Notes: generated by a model from the letters alone, not told the origin. A stretch of DNA of 64,000 nt from Fibrobacter sp. UBA4297 (GCF_002394865.1 NZ_DGUZ01000023.1:1-64000); one strand, 5' to 3'. Positions 26,900 through 35,927 are shown, numbered from the stretch's first letter. A program made the numbers and translations.

Positions 26900-26907
26900 C
26901 AAAGATA
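26900..26907 (-). promoter_or_regulatory. FCB-type -7 box TATCTTTG at azlC
   Basis: Perfect match to TAnnTTTG on the minus strand, five bases before the azlC ATG; transcription would start at about the start codon. Confidence 0.5.
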
Positions 26908-26960
26908 GCATTTTTAAGAGACTTTGGGGTGATTTATGCAAATATTTAAATACATGCAAA

Positions 26961-27023
26961 TCTAGTAGGAAGTAGACAATAAGCGGTAGGATGTTAGAAA
27001 TAGGAAGTAGGAAAAACTTAGAG
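26961..27023. repeat. Degenerate heptamer repeat tract
   Basis: Units GTAGGAA, GTAGACA, ATAAGCG, GTAGGAT, GTTAGAA, ATAGGAA, GTAGGAA, AAACTTA can be read in register with period seven, between azlC and the terminator of the SH3-like protein gene. Confidence 0.55.
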
Positions 27024-27040
27024 TTTTTAAAGTTTGGGTA

Positions 27041-27070
27041 AAAAAAGCCCGCGGCGTTAACCACGGGTCA
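27041..27070 (-). terminator. Rho-independent terminator of the SH3-like protein gene
   Basis: On the minus strand CCCGTGG and CCGCGGG form a seven-pair stem around a short loop, followed by a run of T. A second small hairpin (AAACATTCATGAACGTTT) lies just before it. Confidence 0.75.
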
Positions 27071-27104
27071 AACGTTCATGAATGTTTAGCAACCAGAACT
27101 AGGA

Positions 27105-27548
27105 TTAGTTTTCGTTGTTGTGCATTTCAATCTGTTCACGGTCCATCGTGTGCTGCAAGTATTCCTTGAAGTCACGGTCGATGTTCACACCGTCGAAGTC
27201 GATATCGTCGTTTTCCAACACGAACACGGCGCTCGGGTTATCGAGCCAGCCCACAATGTCCACGTCTTCCAACTTCATGGACTTGTCGCCAGCCTTCTGG
27301 GCAACGTATTCAATCTTGGACTTCGGAACCCAGCCCTGACCGCAGGCGCCCTTCACGAGGACTTCGGTATCGCCTTCTTTCAAGACGGTCATTTCGTCGT
27401 TAAAGCTAGCCGTGCAGACTACGGAGCCACCATCTTTTTCTTTGGTGAGTTCCACGTCGCCAATCTTAGACTTGACCTTCTTGGCTGCAAAGGAAGAGGC
27501 AACCAACAAAGCGAAGGCGACAAACATAATTTTTTTCATCATTTTCAT
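27105..27548 (-). CDS. Small exported protein with SH3-like region
   Basis: A 147-residue protein with a signal peptide (MKKIMFVAFALLVASSFAA). The mature first half, with VLKEGDTEVLVKGACGQGWVPKSKI, has the spacing of a bacterial SH3-type domain ending in GWV; the second half is strongly acidic (LENDDIDFDGVNIDRD) and ends with asparagines. Probably periplasmic; a ligand cannot be assigned. SD GAGG precedes the start, which could also be the second or third ATG. It diverges from mltG. Confidence 0.75.
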   Translation of the reverse strand: MKMMKKIMFVAFALLVASSFAAKKVKSKIGDVELTKEKDGGSVVCTASFNDEMTVLKEGDTEVLVKGACGQGWVPKSKIEYVAQKAGDKSMKLEDVDIVGWLDNPSAVFVLENDDIDFDGVNIDRDFKEYLQHTMDREQIEMHNNEN

Positions 27549-27644
27549 AGCGAATCCTCAAAACAAGGGAAATATTCAACAATGCTATACGAATATACTT
27601 TTTATTTTGCCAATCCGTTGCATTTTCTTTTAAATTTTTACGCA

Positions 27645-28658
27645 ATGAAGAAGATTTTTTCAATTACCGCCATTATCCTCCTCTTAATCGCTGTTTTTGC
27701 GTTTTTCCACGTAAATCAACGATTGAGCGCCGTTTCACTCAACGAAAAAACTGTCATTTTGGAGATTCCGAAGGGCAGTTCCCCCACAAAAGTTTTACAA
27801 ATTTTACACGAGAAAGGGGTCTGGACAGACGACCTGGCGTTCAATTTATGGTGCAAATTGAACAAACCAGCCCTCAAAGCCGGCTGGTACGAGGTTCCCG
27901 CCCACCAGACACTCGATGAGCTTGCCGAACTGTTCGAAAGCGGCAAAAATGCCGTCCGCAAGGTGACCATTCCTGAAGGTCGAGCCTCCTGGGAAATCCC
28001 CGCCTACCTCAAGAAAAGCTTCCCGGACCTCGACACGGCCCGTTGGAACAAACTAGTCCAGGACCCGAAGTTCGCCCACTCGCTCGGCATTGACGCGAAT
28101 TCGCTTGAAGGCTATCTCTTGCCGGACACATACCCGTTCGCCATCAACTCCGACGAAGAATCCATACTGAAACAGATGGTCGCCGCCAACCTGAAAGTGC
28201 GCGACGAGATGAAACAGCGCAAAGGATCGATGTGGGAAACGCTTGGCAACTGGCACCGCGTGTTGACGCTTGCAAGCGTGGTCGAAGAAGAAACGGGTAT
28301 TCCCGACGAGCGTCCGCTGATTGCAGGCGTGTTCCATAACAGACTCCGCATCGGCATGCCGCTCGGGGCAGACCCGACCGTGCGGTTCATCTTCAAGAAC
28401 TTGACCGGACCGATCTACAAGAGCCAGCTGAACAGCAACAGTCCGTACAACACCCGCAAGTTCCCGGGACTTATGCCGGGACCAATTTCCAATCCAGGTC
28501 GCAAGGCTATCGAGGCAACGCTCTTCCCCGACAAGACCGAAGCGCTTTACTTTGTCGCCAAGGACGATGGATCGCATACGCATTTCTTTAGCACGAACCT
28601 CGCCGACCACAACAAGTACAAGGATATAGCCGCCAAGAACCGCGGCGAGAAAAAGTAG
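27645..28658 (+). CDS. mltG: Endolytic murein transglycosylase MltG
   Basis: A 337-residue protein with one N-terminal membrane anchor (residues 4-21), a LysM-like segment (KTVILEIPKGSSPTKVLQIL) and the YceG/MltG catalytic domain: SLEGYLLPDTYPF at 153-165, catalytic Glu214 in ASVVEEETG, and VFHNRLRIGMPLGADPTV with the C-terminal PYNTRKFPGLMPGPISNPG. It cleaves nascent glycan strands in the periplasm and sets their length. A longer upstream frame to 27120 runs antisense through the neighbouring gene and is not part of the protein. Start chosen at the family N-terminus. Confidence 0.95.
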   Translation: MKKIFSITAIILLLIAVFAFFHVNQRLSAVSLNEKTVILEIPKGSSPTKVLQILHEKGVWTDDLAFNLWCKLNKPALKAGWYEVPAHQTLDELAELFESGKNAVRKVTIPEGRASWEIPAYLKKSFPDLDTARWNKLVQDPKFAHSLGIDANSLEGYLLPDTYPFAINSDEESILKQMVAANLKVRDEMKQRKGSMWETLGNWHRVLTLASVVEEETGIPDERPLIAGVFHNRLRIGMPLGADPTVRFIFKNLTGPIYKSQLNSNSPYNTRKFPGLMPGPISNPGRKAIEATLFPDKTEALYFVAKDDGSHTHFFSTNLADHNKYKDIAAKNRGEKK

Positions 28659-28670
28659 CGGCGGAGCCGC

Positions 28671-28805
28671 AGTGGTTGGTGGTTAGTGGTTAGTAGGCAG
28701 TAGGAAGTATTTAGTTTGGCGGTGAAGCCGCGAATAATTAAAACCAAACCCCTAATCCCTATTACCTAAACACCTCTCTAGTCCCTCGTCTATAGTCCGC
28801 TTTAG
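28671..28805. repeat. Degenerate heptamer repeat tract between mltG and the patatin gene
   Basis: GTGGTTG, GTGGTTA, GTGGTTA, GTAGGCA, GTAGGAA, GTATTTA read in register; later opposite-orientation units CCTAATC, CCTATTA, CCTAAAC. Short GCGG/CCGC hairpins flank it. Nothing else is recognised in this convergent gap. Confidence 0.6.
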
Positions 28806-28820
28806 CGGACGTTCTTTCGT

Positions 28821-31079
28821 CTAAAAAAGATTGTAATCGCCGATACGGATAAAGTACCGGTAATTTTTAAATTCGTTCAGATCGCCAAAAGTTTCCGTAT
28901 CGACAACGCGGTTTAGACCCGCGTAAACCGTAAACGAGCGGTACTTATAGCGGAGCGCCGGTTCAAACACAAACTTATTTGAATTCAGCCGTGCTGTAGA
29001 CTTGTCCTCGAAATCATGGACGTACGCAAACGAGAGCCAGGCGCCAAAGCCATAGCGATGCACACCACCATTCATGCGTAACATAGCATAGCCATGCGTT
29101 GCAAGTTCCGGGTCAAGCCAGTCCCCAGACCATGGCGTTGCAGCGACATGCATACGGAAAACGTCTTCCATCGCAGCGTTGTCAAAATTTTTGGGGAATT
29201 TGAAATGGCCATCGCGGTAAGCATCAAAGCCCATTGCAGCACCAAACGAGAACGAAGTATTTTGCGTCGGAGAAAACGAGACACGGCCATCCAAAGCATA
29301 GATTCCGTGAATTGGGCCTCTCTGGTGATAACCGACACCAATCAAGTTCAAACCCAGAGTTGCATTTGCCGCAAAGCCCTTCGTCGCAAACCAGGAATCA
29401 TCATCGCCATTCAACAGAGAATAGCGCACTGTCTGCGTTACAGGAGTCGTCTCATAATGGCTGCTCGTATTCACAATAAAATCATCAAAGAAGTCCACCT
29501 CGGGAATTGCGCTTGGAGCAAGTTCAAAATCGCGACTGCCAAACAGGAACTTGACCTCGACAGACTGCATGTCATCAATATTATACTTTGCGGACAAGAA
29601 AAGGTCACTCCGCTTTTCGTACTCTATGCGATTTTCTGGCGGGATGTTATCGTTCTCGAAGCCTTTCAAGAACCGAAGTTTCATCATATCATAACCAAAG
29701 CCAAATTTCCAGTGACGGCTAATCAAGTTTGAAAGTTCCAAACGCGGACGGAATCCGTAAGACGCCGTCCCGTAAAAACCGGCGAGCTTGAAAGTTATTT
29801 CCATCTGGTTCACATAATTGAACGCAACTTCACCATAAGCATTGGCACCATTCACATTAGAGCCAAAACCGCCAACAGCGACATCAACGGTCGGGTGCAC
29901 CCCCACATCAATCAGGAGGCCACCATCGGATAGCATATTGAAGGAGACGGTATCGTAAGGTGCCTTGGCTGCTATGGCATAGGCAAACTTTTCTGGAGCG
30001 GCAAAACCCGTATCGCTTGGATTCCAGTAAGAAAGAACCGATGAATGATGCTCGGCAGAAAGGCTATCGAATACCGGGTGGAATTCAAACCACGGGTCGG
30101 ACGCCTGTTTATCAGAGTATTCCCGGCGGCCATCCACTGTCGGAATAATTTCGCGCAAAGCATGTTCTACAGCCGAAAATCCGGCCTGAATCAAGGAATT
30201 GCGGGATGTATCTCGAATGGAATGAGCCCTTACTAAAATACCCTGATCTGCAATTTTAGAAAGTGCGTTTTTCTTGAGGGTCTTGACTTCCGGTTTACCA
30301 ACAAGTTCATAACGGATAGGATCAGCTATAACAATTAACGACGCTTCTTGCGGATTTTTGGACTGCGGAAGGGCAAGATACGGACAAAGTTCTCCAGACT
30401 TTTCGTTTCCTGCAATCGGGAGCGATGCTACGATATCAGCATACGATGGATTTTCAATGACGCTATCGCAAGTTTGAAGTGCAAACGGAATGCGGAACGA
30501 GCCACGCTGGCGGTAAAGCGATTCCTCAAAGCGGAGCCGCGAAAGCGAGCGTTCAATAGAGGCTGTATCAGGGACAAGCGCATGCATACTGCGATAGACA
30601 TTCCCTGCCGAATCCGCATAGAACGAGAACCTCTGGCGAAGCGACGGAAGCCCATCCACCGAAACAGGCAAACGGAAGGCATCGTGTTCCGTCTTTGCGT
30701 CAATTTCGTTGACTCCCAAATAGTCCGCGACGTGCGGATCCATCATCAAGCGCTGGATATCGTCAATCGAGACGCCGAGCGACCAAAGTGCACCCATCCA
30801 GGCACCCCACGAAGTCGCGACAATGGAATCCACGGGAATCTTGTATTCTTCCAAAGCGTACAAGGCGCCCAAATGGAACCACGGCGAACGCTCGCCACCA
30901 CCGAGATAAAGCACAGACTTGGTCTTCTTGGCCTGTAGCGAATCAGGGACAAGCTGCATAGCGCTCAAAAGCGTTTCATCAGCGGAATGTGCCGCCTCTA
31001 CAGGCGCCACGTAAACAGAGGCGATCGCCGCCGTCAAAAGGAGCTTTTTTTTAAGCCAGCCGAGCGGGGTTGGAAACAT
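28821..31079 (-). CDS. Patatin-like protein with C-terminal outer-membrane beta-barrel
   Basis: A 752-residue protein with signal peptide (LLLTAAIASVYVAPVEA). Residues 55-390 form a patatin-like phospholipase domain: glycine-rich YLGGGERSPWFHLGALYALE, nucleophile Ser90 in ATSWGA (the usual GxSxG has Ala for the first Gly) and a DGG dyad segment near 385. The remaining 350 residues alternate aromatic and polar residues and end YFIRIGDYNLF with a terminal Phe, as in outer-membrane barrels; the layout recalls PlpD-type autotransported phospholipases. The start overlaps the preceding PilT-like gene by 29 bases, so it is the last gene of that operon. Confidence 0.85.
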   Translation of the reverse strand: MFPTPLGWLKKKLLLTAAIASVYVAPVEAAHSADETLLSAMQLVPDSLQAKKTKSVLYLGGGERSPWFHLGALYALEEYKIPVDSIVATSWGAWMGALWSLGVSIDDIQRLMMDPHVADYLGVNEIDAKTEHDAFRLPVSVDGLPSLRQRFSFYADSAGNVYRSMHALVPDTASIERSLSRLRFEESLYRQRGSFRIPFALQTCDSVIENPSYADIVASLPIAGNEKSGELCPYLALPQSKNPQEASLIVIADPIRYELVGKPEVKTLKKNALSKIADQGILVRAHSIRDTSRNSLIQAGFSAVEHALREIIPTVDGRREYSDKQASDPWFEFHPVFDSLSAEHHSSVLSYWNPSDTGFAAPEKFAYAIAAKAPYDTVSFNMLSDGGLLIDVGVHPTVDVAVGGFGSNVNGANAYGEVAFNYVNQMEITFKLAGFYGTASYGFRPRLELSNLISRHWKFGFGYDMMKLRFLKGFENDNIPPENRIEYEKRSDLFLSAKYNIDDMQSVEVKFLFGSRDFELAPSAIPEVDFFDDFIVNTSSHYETTPVTQTVRYSLLNGDDDSWFATKGFAANATLGLNLIGVGYHQRGPIHGIYALDGRVSFSPTQNTSFSFGAAMGFDAYRDGHFKFPKNFDNAAMEDVFRMHVAATPWSGDWLDPELATHGYAMLRMNGGVHRYGFGAWLSFAYVHDFEDKSTARLNSNKFVFEPALRYKYRSFTVYAGLNRVVDTETFGDLNEFKNYRYFIRIGDYNLF

Positions 31080-32058
31080 ACCGACCTGCCTCTGCGGCTG
31101 TCACATAGTTAGAGCGAACCAGTTCCGCCAAGCAATCATCCATCAAAAGCATGCCTTCAGATGAAGAGGATGCCATCACGGACGTGAGCTTGAACTGTTC
31201 GCCGCTGCGAATGTGAGCAGCCACGTTTTGCGTGTTAAAAAGGATTTCCCAGGCAGAAACGGCGCCACCGCCTTCAGCTGCAGCGGGCAAGAGTCTCTGC
31301 ACGACAACAGCCTTGAGAGATGCCGCAAGCATGGTACGGACAAGGTCACGGTTTTCAGGAGAAACACCAGAAAGGAGCGCATCGACAACGCCAACGGCGT
31401 TACCTGCCGTCACATTCATGACCACCAAGGCGCCCGATTCTGCGGCACGTAAAATGGAAATCAACGACGAGCCGTCAAAATCGCCAAGCCAAAAAAGATC
31501 TGTTCCGCTGCGAAGTCCCTGTTCCAGTTTTTCGGAGGTCGAGCCGACCGTATTCACAAGCTTTAGGCTTTCGCCGGTCTTCACGGGTACTTCATGGCCT
31601 TCATCCAAATCGCAGAACCGCAAAATGCCAGAACTGCACAAGGCTGAAACGTACGATGTTGCCGTTATCGTTTTTCCGGAGCAGGCAGGCCCTGCAAAAA
31701 TCACGAGGCCAGAACTGAGACCGAGCAAGTTATCGAGTGCGGCTGGCGCGCCAAGAGCTGTAAATTCCGGGCATTCAGGCATGAGCGGGCGGAAAATTGC
31801 GGCATTGCCGTGCGCTTCGCGGAAGTACTTCACACGCCACCTGGAGTTCACCCAAGGGCCACCGACAAACGTTCCCGACTCGCCATCAAGCGCGCCCAAA
31901 AATTCAAGCAGAGAACCAAACGGGAGTGCAGAAGATTCAGGGACCGCACACACGCGGCCTGCAAAGCGGACTGCCGAAGGTGCGCCCTCGGTCACAATCA
32001 ATTCGCTCGCCCCGATATTCAAGGCGTATTCCAAAAGAGATTCAATTTCTGATGCCAT
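31051..32058 (-). CDS. Divergent PilT-like ATPase (short)
   Basis: A 335-residue protein related to PilT/PilU type IV pilus retraction ATPases: N-terminal LLEYALNIGASELIVTEGAPSAVRFAGRV, RWRVKYFREAHGNAAIFR and an intact Walker A GPACSGKT at 123-130. The Walker B region, normally VGEMRD, reads WLGDFDG, with Asp in place of the catalytic Glu, and the Asp and His boxes are weak. Start at 32058 follows an SD (GAGG) and matches PilT; an upstream extension to 32157 is rejected because it overlaps the neighbouring gene. Eleven bases downstream of a larger paralogue with which it could form a hetero-oligomer. ATPase activity is uncertain. Confidence 0.8.
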   Translation of the reverse strand: MASEIESLLEYALNIGASELIVTEGAPSAVRFAGRVCAVPESSALPFGSLLEFLGALDGESGTFVGGPWVNSRWRVKYFREAHGNAAIFRPLMPECPEFTALGAPAALDNLLGLSSGLVIFAGPACSGKTITATSYVSALCSSGILRFCDLDEGHEVPVKTGESLKLVNTVGSTSEKLEQGLRSGTDLFWLGDFDGSSLISILRAAESGALVVMNVTAGNAVGVVDALLSGVSPENRDLVRTMLAASLKAVVVQRLLPAAAEGGGAVSAWEILFNTQNVAAHIRSGEQFKLTSVMASSSSEGMLLMDDCLAELVRSNYVTAAEAGRYVSNPARLA

Positions 32059-32069
32059 GACGAACCTCG

Positions 32070-33761
32070 CTAAACCTTGCGGTAAGACGCAAAACGGCGG
32101 CTGTCGTTTGCACGTTTCCAGGCTTCGCTGCCTTCGATGTAACCGGATTCTACGCACATCTGCAAAGAATCGTCAAGCGTTATGCCTTGGTCTTTTTGGT
32201 TGCTAATCGCAGAGAGGATCTGCGACACATCGCACTTGCGGATCATGCCCGCAATCGTCGATGTGACCTTCATCGCTTCAGTCGCCAGCACAAGACCCTG
32301 GTTTTGCACTGTAGGAATCAAGTGCTGCACGATGACGCCCTTGAGCTGATCGGCAAGCGAGCACGCAAAGGCGCTGCGGTTCTCGCTCGGCACGGACATG
32401 AGGAGGCGCGAAAGAAGCGCGTTGATGTTGTTACCGCTCGCGACTGCAAACACGAGAGCACCCGCGTTCGAAGCCTGCATGAGCAGGGAAAGTTCTTCCA
32501 TCGTTTCGAGATGGTCAAAGAGAATCACGTCAGCGCCGGTGCGGATGGCGAGTTCGATGCCAGCGGCACCGGAGCGCACATGCAAGCCTACTTCGCGCTG
32601 GGCGATGGAGCCGTTCGGATTCTGGAGCAAGCGTTCAATCGGCTTTTCGACCGTCTGGATGAACACCTGGCGATTCGCGGCGATGCATTCGGCAAAGGCG
32701 GTCATCGTCGTGGAGCGGCCGCTCGACGACGGGCCCGCAATGAGCACAAGCCCGCTATTGAGCGTTGCAAACTGCATGCTGAATTCGGGCAAGTAAAGAT
32801 TCTCGAGCGCCACCGATTCCATCGGAATGATGCGAATAGAAATGCTCGGCGTGACGTCGTTCCACGTCACAGAAATGCGTGCGCGGCCAACACCGGGGAG
32901 TGCAAAAGTCTTACTGAAATTGCGGCCGACCACAATCTTGTAGCCGTCAGCAAAACCTTCGGCCGCTTCGGTCAGGCGGTCCATCAAATGCGTTTTTTCG
33001 AGCACCTTTTCGGACGCGATAAAGAGCGTGCCGGACTGGCGCATAGTAATCTGGCGGTCGGCGTAGAGGTAAACGTCTGTGACGTTAAACTTGCGGGCGT
33101 AAGCGATGTTTTTTGCAAGCGGTGTAATCGGATGCAAGACATCAGGAGCTTCAACGGCTTCGCCTTCGCCGGTAGCAACGGCGAACTGCGACGGAAGTTC
33201 TTCGGTCGCAGTTTCTTCGGCGGGCGTTTCGTTTTCAACCGGAACTTGCACGCTCGCCATGCTCGTCGTTTCGAGGCCTTCGACCTTCTCGATGACGACC
33301 GTCGAAGAAGAGGCTTCACCGTAAAGGCTGCTGTTGCCTTCAATCTTTATAGTAGGTTCTTCCGCGAGCTTGGGAGCTGGCGCGGCAGAAACTGCTGGAG
33401 CGGGCTGCACAGGAGGCGCAGAATGCGTCGGAGACGAAGGTTGCGCTGGCGCAGATGCGGAATGCGCGGGAGCTGCGGGATGAGCCGAAGCCGAAGACGG
33501 CACCGGCGTTGATGCGGAATGCGCGGGAGCGGCAGCAGACGGAGACGCTGCGGGCTTTTCAGCGGGCTTTGCGTTTTTCGCTTCGAGGTTCTTCACAAAC
33601 GCGAGAACCTTATCGTACATGGACTGTTTCAAGATTCCCGCACGAACAAGAACCTGACCGATATCCATCGAGTCGGAGATTTCGCCCCAGTGGGCCTTGA
33701 CCTGATCCTCGGACACAACCTTGTTGTGCACAAGGACTTTTGCCATGTACTGATTTCTCAT
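32070..33761 (-). CDS. Divergent PilT/PilB-like ATPase with N-terminal MshEN-like segment and Pro/Ala linker
   Basis: A 563-residue protein. Residues 10-58 (VLVHNKVVSEDQVKAHW ... DIGQVLVRAGIL) resemble the N-terminal domain of PilB/GspE ATPases; 62-135 is a low-complexity Ala/Pro/Ser/His linker; 215-555 is a PilT-like core starting AKNIAYARKFNVTDVYLYAD. Walker A is GPSSSGRS (343-350), with Arg for the essential Lys, and the Walker B segment reads VILFDHLETMEEL without the GE.RD motif. It is therefore likely a pseudo-ATPase or a structural/regulatory partner. Its ATG overlaps the ABC permease stop by four bases. Confidence 0.8.
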   Translation of the reverse strand: MRNQYMAKVLVHNKVVSEDQVKAHWGEISDSMDIGQVLVRAGILKQSMYDKVLAFVKNLEAKNAKPAEKPAASPSAAAPAHSASTPVPSSASAHPAAPAHSASAPAQPSSPTHSAPPVQPAPAVSAAPAPKLAEEPTIKIEGNSSLYGEASSSTVVIEKVEGLETTSMASVQVPVENETPAEETATEELPSQFAVATGEGEAVEAPDVLHPITPLAKNIAYARKFNVTDVYLYADRQITMRQSGTLFIASEKVLEKTHLMDRLTEAAEGFADGYKIVVGRNFSKTFALPGVGRARISVTWNDVTPSISIRIIPMESVALENLYLPEFSMQFATLNSGLVLIAGPSSSGRSTTMTAFAECIAANRQVFIQTVEKPIERLLQNPNGSIAQREVGLHVRSGAAGIELAIRTGADVILFDHLETMEELSLLMQASNAGALVFAVASGNNINALLSRLLMSVPSENRSAFACSLADQLKGVIVQHLIPTVQNQGLVLATEAMKVTSTIAGMIRKCDVSQILSAISNQKDQGITLDDSLQMCVESGYIEGSEAWKRANDSRRFASYRKV

Positions 33762-34567
33762 AGGAAATCCCTCCGGCTAAACCACCAACTTGCGATGGCC
33801 AAGAACACACCGATATAACCGAGTGCATACACACTGTTCCAGAACACGTACATGTCCGGGAGTGCAACACCATGCACCACATAATTCGTCACGTTAAAGC
33901 GATAAAGTCCAGGGAACACAGCGTGGATTACGACAGCCGCCTTTTCAAGAATTGCAGAAGAGGCGCCTTGCAGTTCGCCCATGCGGCTTGCAAACTTGAC
34001 CTGTTCCAAGAGCTGGTCGCTCAAGTGGCCGGCAAAATAAACGCCAAGCGTAAAGAGCGCCGAGAGCACCGTGCTACTGAAGCTGCTGAACAGGAGCGCC
34101 ACTGCAATGACAACCGCCATCTCGCAAAAGATGAGGTAAATAGCCGTCAGGAGGCTCACCGTCGGGCTGGAATTTGTAATCCACAGAATCGCATAGTAGA
34201 TTCCCGTGAGGAGCACGAGATGCACCGCGACAACCGCCAAAAGTCCAAAGTACTTGCCCACGATAAACGCGGCACGGCTAATGGGCTTTGACAAAAGCGT
34301 GAGCACCGTACGGCGCTGGATTTCCTTTTGCACAAGGCTAATGCCCACGAAGATGGAAATCAAAAGGCCCGAAAGGCTCATCACCGAAAGTGTCGTGGAC
34401 TTGATGACGTAAGCGCGGTCAAACACCGACCACTCGCCAAGCACAATGCTAAAAAGCGTAAGTGCAATCGCCAAAAAGCCAATGTTATAAAGAATCTTAT
34501 CGCGAATGGATTCGCGGAACGTATTGAGGGCAATAATGCCGATATGCTTAAGCGTCTGCACGGGCAA
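33758..34567 (-). CDS. ABC-2 type transporter permease
   Basis: A 269-residue membrane protein with six helices. IALNTFRESIRDKILYNIG and LVQKEIQRRTVLTLLSKPISR are typical of NosY/GldF-like ABC-2 permeases in which the loop between helices contacts the ATPase. It overlaps the ATPase gene upstream by about 20 bases and the PilT-like gene downstream by four. The pair resembles ABC exporters of unknown substrate; similarity to the gliding-associated GldA/GldF pair is at family level only and does not prove gliding. Confidence 0.88.
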   Translation of the reverse strand: MPVQTLKHIGIIALNTFRESIRDKILYNIGFLAIALTLFSIVLGEWSVFDRAYVIKSTTLSVMSLSGLLISIFVGISLVQKEIQRRTVLTLLSKPISRAAFIVGKYFGLLAVVAVHLVLLTGIYYAILWITNSSPTVSLLTAIYLIFCEMAVVIAVALLFSSFSSTVLSALFTLGVYFAGHLSDQLLEQVKFASRMGELQGASSAILEKAAVVIHAVFPGLYRFNVTNYVVHGVALPDMYVFWNSVYALGYIGVFLAIASWWFSRRDFL

Positions 34568-35483
34568 TTTCCTCCGTCAAAATATCTTCGAGACTCGGAC
34601 GCTTGTGGTCCATCTTTTCTACGGCAATCCCGTTCGAGAGGCAGAAGCCGAGCAAACGGTCGCGGGCGACATCGTCGGCGCAGATGTATTCTTGCGGGTG
34701 ACCCGTTGCAGAAACACCGCGAGGCAAGTCCGCTTCCAAAATAGCCTGGCGCGTCCGCACATGATATTCCACACCACAGGATTCCGTGATTTCATCGACA
34801 GTCCCTTCACGCACGATTTTGCCATCGACAATCATCGCCACGCGGTGGCTGATGCTTTCCACGTCACTCAGCAAATGGCTCGAATAGAAAATCGTCACGC
34901 CATCGCGATTGAGCTGCTGGATAGCCTCGCGCACGTCGCGGCGACCCATCGGGTCCAGGCCGCTCATCGGTTCGTCAAGGATCAAAAGCTTCGGCTTGCC
35001 AAGAATCGCCTGGGCAATCCCCACGCGCTGCATCATGCCCTTGGAATACGAACGCAAGCGGCGGTCGATCCAGTCCTTGTTTGCGTGCAAAAGTTCAAGC
35101 GCCCAGCCAATGCGGAATTCGAGTTCCGCGCCCTTGAGGCCCACGAGCTTTCCGTAAAAGCGCAAAAGTTCACGACCCGAGAGATAATCGTAAAAATACG
35201 GCTGTTCCGGAGAATAACCAATGTACTGGCGACTCTTCACATCGCGCGGGCTGATGCCATTTACAAGCACCTTGCCCGAATCAAAATTCAAAAGTCCCGT
35301 CAGAACCTTGATCGTGGTGGACTTGCCCGCCCCGTTAGGTCCAATAAATCCATACACCTTGCCTGCTTCGACATTGAAGCTCACATCCTTGAGCGCAAGC
35401 TTCGGCTTCATGGTAAAGCCACTGCGATACGTCTTGTGCAGGTGCTCAATTTCAATCATCAAATCACTCATACACGCAATCAC
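34548..35483 (-). CDS. ABC transporter ATP-binding protein
   Basis: A 311-residue (or up to 8 residues shorter) ATPase: Walker A GPNGAGKST, Q-loop YSPEQPYFYDYLSG, signature YSKGMMQRVG, Walker B LLILDEPMSGLDP and H-loop YSSHLLSDVE. The C-terminal 80 residues are an extra domain common in ABC-2 exporter ATPases. The frame opens with GTG at 35483, overlapping the stop of the small membrane-protein gene; ATG codons at 35471 and 35459 are alternatives and the latter begins exactly at the family start MIEIEHLHKTY. Partner permease directly follows. Confidence 0.92.
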   Translation of the reverse strand: MIACMSDLMIEIEHLHKTYRSGFTMKPKLALKDVSFNVEAGKVYGFIGPNGAGKSTTIKVLTGLLNFDSGKVLVNGISPRDVKSRQYIGYSPEQPYFYDYLSGRELLRFYGKLVGLKGAELEFRIGWALELLHANKDWIDRRLRSYSKGMMQRVGIAQAILGKPKLLILDEPMSGLDPMGRRDVREAIQQLNRDGVTIFYSSHLLSDVESISHRVAMIVDGKIVREGTVDEITESCGVEYHVRTRQAILEADLPRGVSATGHPQEYICADDVARDRLLGFCLSNGIAVEKMDHKRPSLEDILTEEIARADA

Positions 35484-35806
35484 TTGTTAGAATTTTCTTC
35501 GGTTGCAGCACTGTTTTCAGCACTGCTAGAATCATCGCCTTCGTCAGAATCGCCGAGGCCTGCCGTCTTGTAGGATTCCTCGATTTCACGACGGCGACGG
35601 TCCGCCTTTTCCTTTTTGTTGATGAAAAAGTAAATGACGGCACCGACCAAATACACGACAATGCCCGAATAGAAAATCGGGTTGATAGACTTGCCCTCGA
35701 GACCGGGGAAAACGTTCAAGATAATTTCGTGGCCAAAAAGCGAAAGCAGCACCAAGATAAAACCGAGCGCCCTCAGCACATGAGTGACAATCACAATTTT
35801 TTGCAT
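35480..35806 (-). CDS. Small membrane protein of unknown function
   Basis: A 108-residue protein with two hydrophobic helices (about 6-28 and 43-62) and a charged cytoplasmic tail (KKEKADRRRREIEESYKTAG then a Ser/Glu/Asp/Asn-rich end). No family recognised. It is the first gene of the operon with the ABC transporter, PilT-like ATPases and patatin-barrel protein; its stop overlaps the ATPase GTG. A TATATT box at 35856-35861 (minus strand) is a candidate promoter. Confidence 0.75.
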   Translation of the reverse strand: MQKIVIVTHVLRALGFILVLLSLFGHEIILNVFPGLEGKSINPIFYSGIVVYLVGAVIYFFINKKEKADRRRREIEESYKTAGLGDSDEGDDSSSAENSAATEENSNK

Positions 35807-35927
35807 CGTAAACCTCTAAACGAAGCCGTACGACCCGCACGGCATTCACATTTTGAATATATGTATTTATAGATAAAAAAGGCGAGCTAAATCACGAATA
35901 TCGTGCGAATTTAAGCGAAATACACGC

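Noticed and set aside
28053..28610. A 185-codon minus-strand frame opposite mltG
   Set aside because: Antisense to the conserved catalytic domain; no family features.
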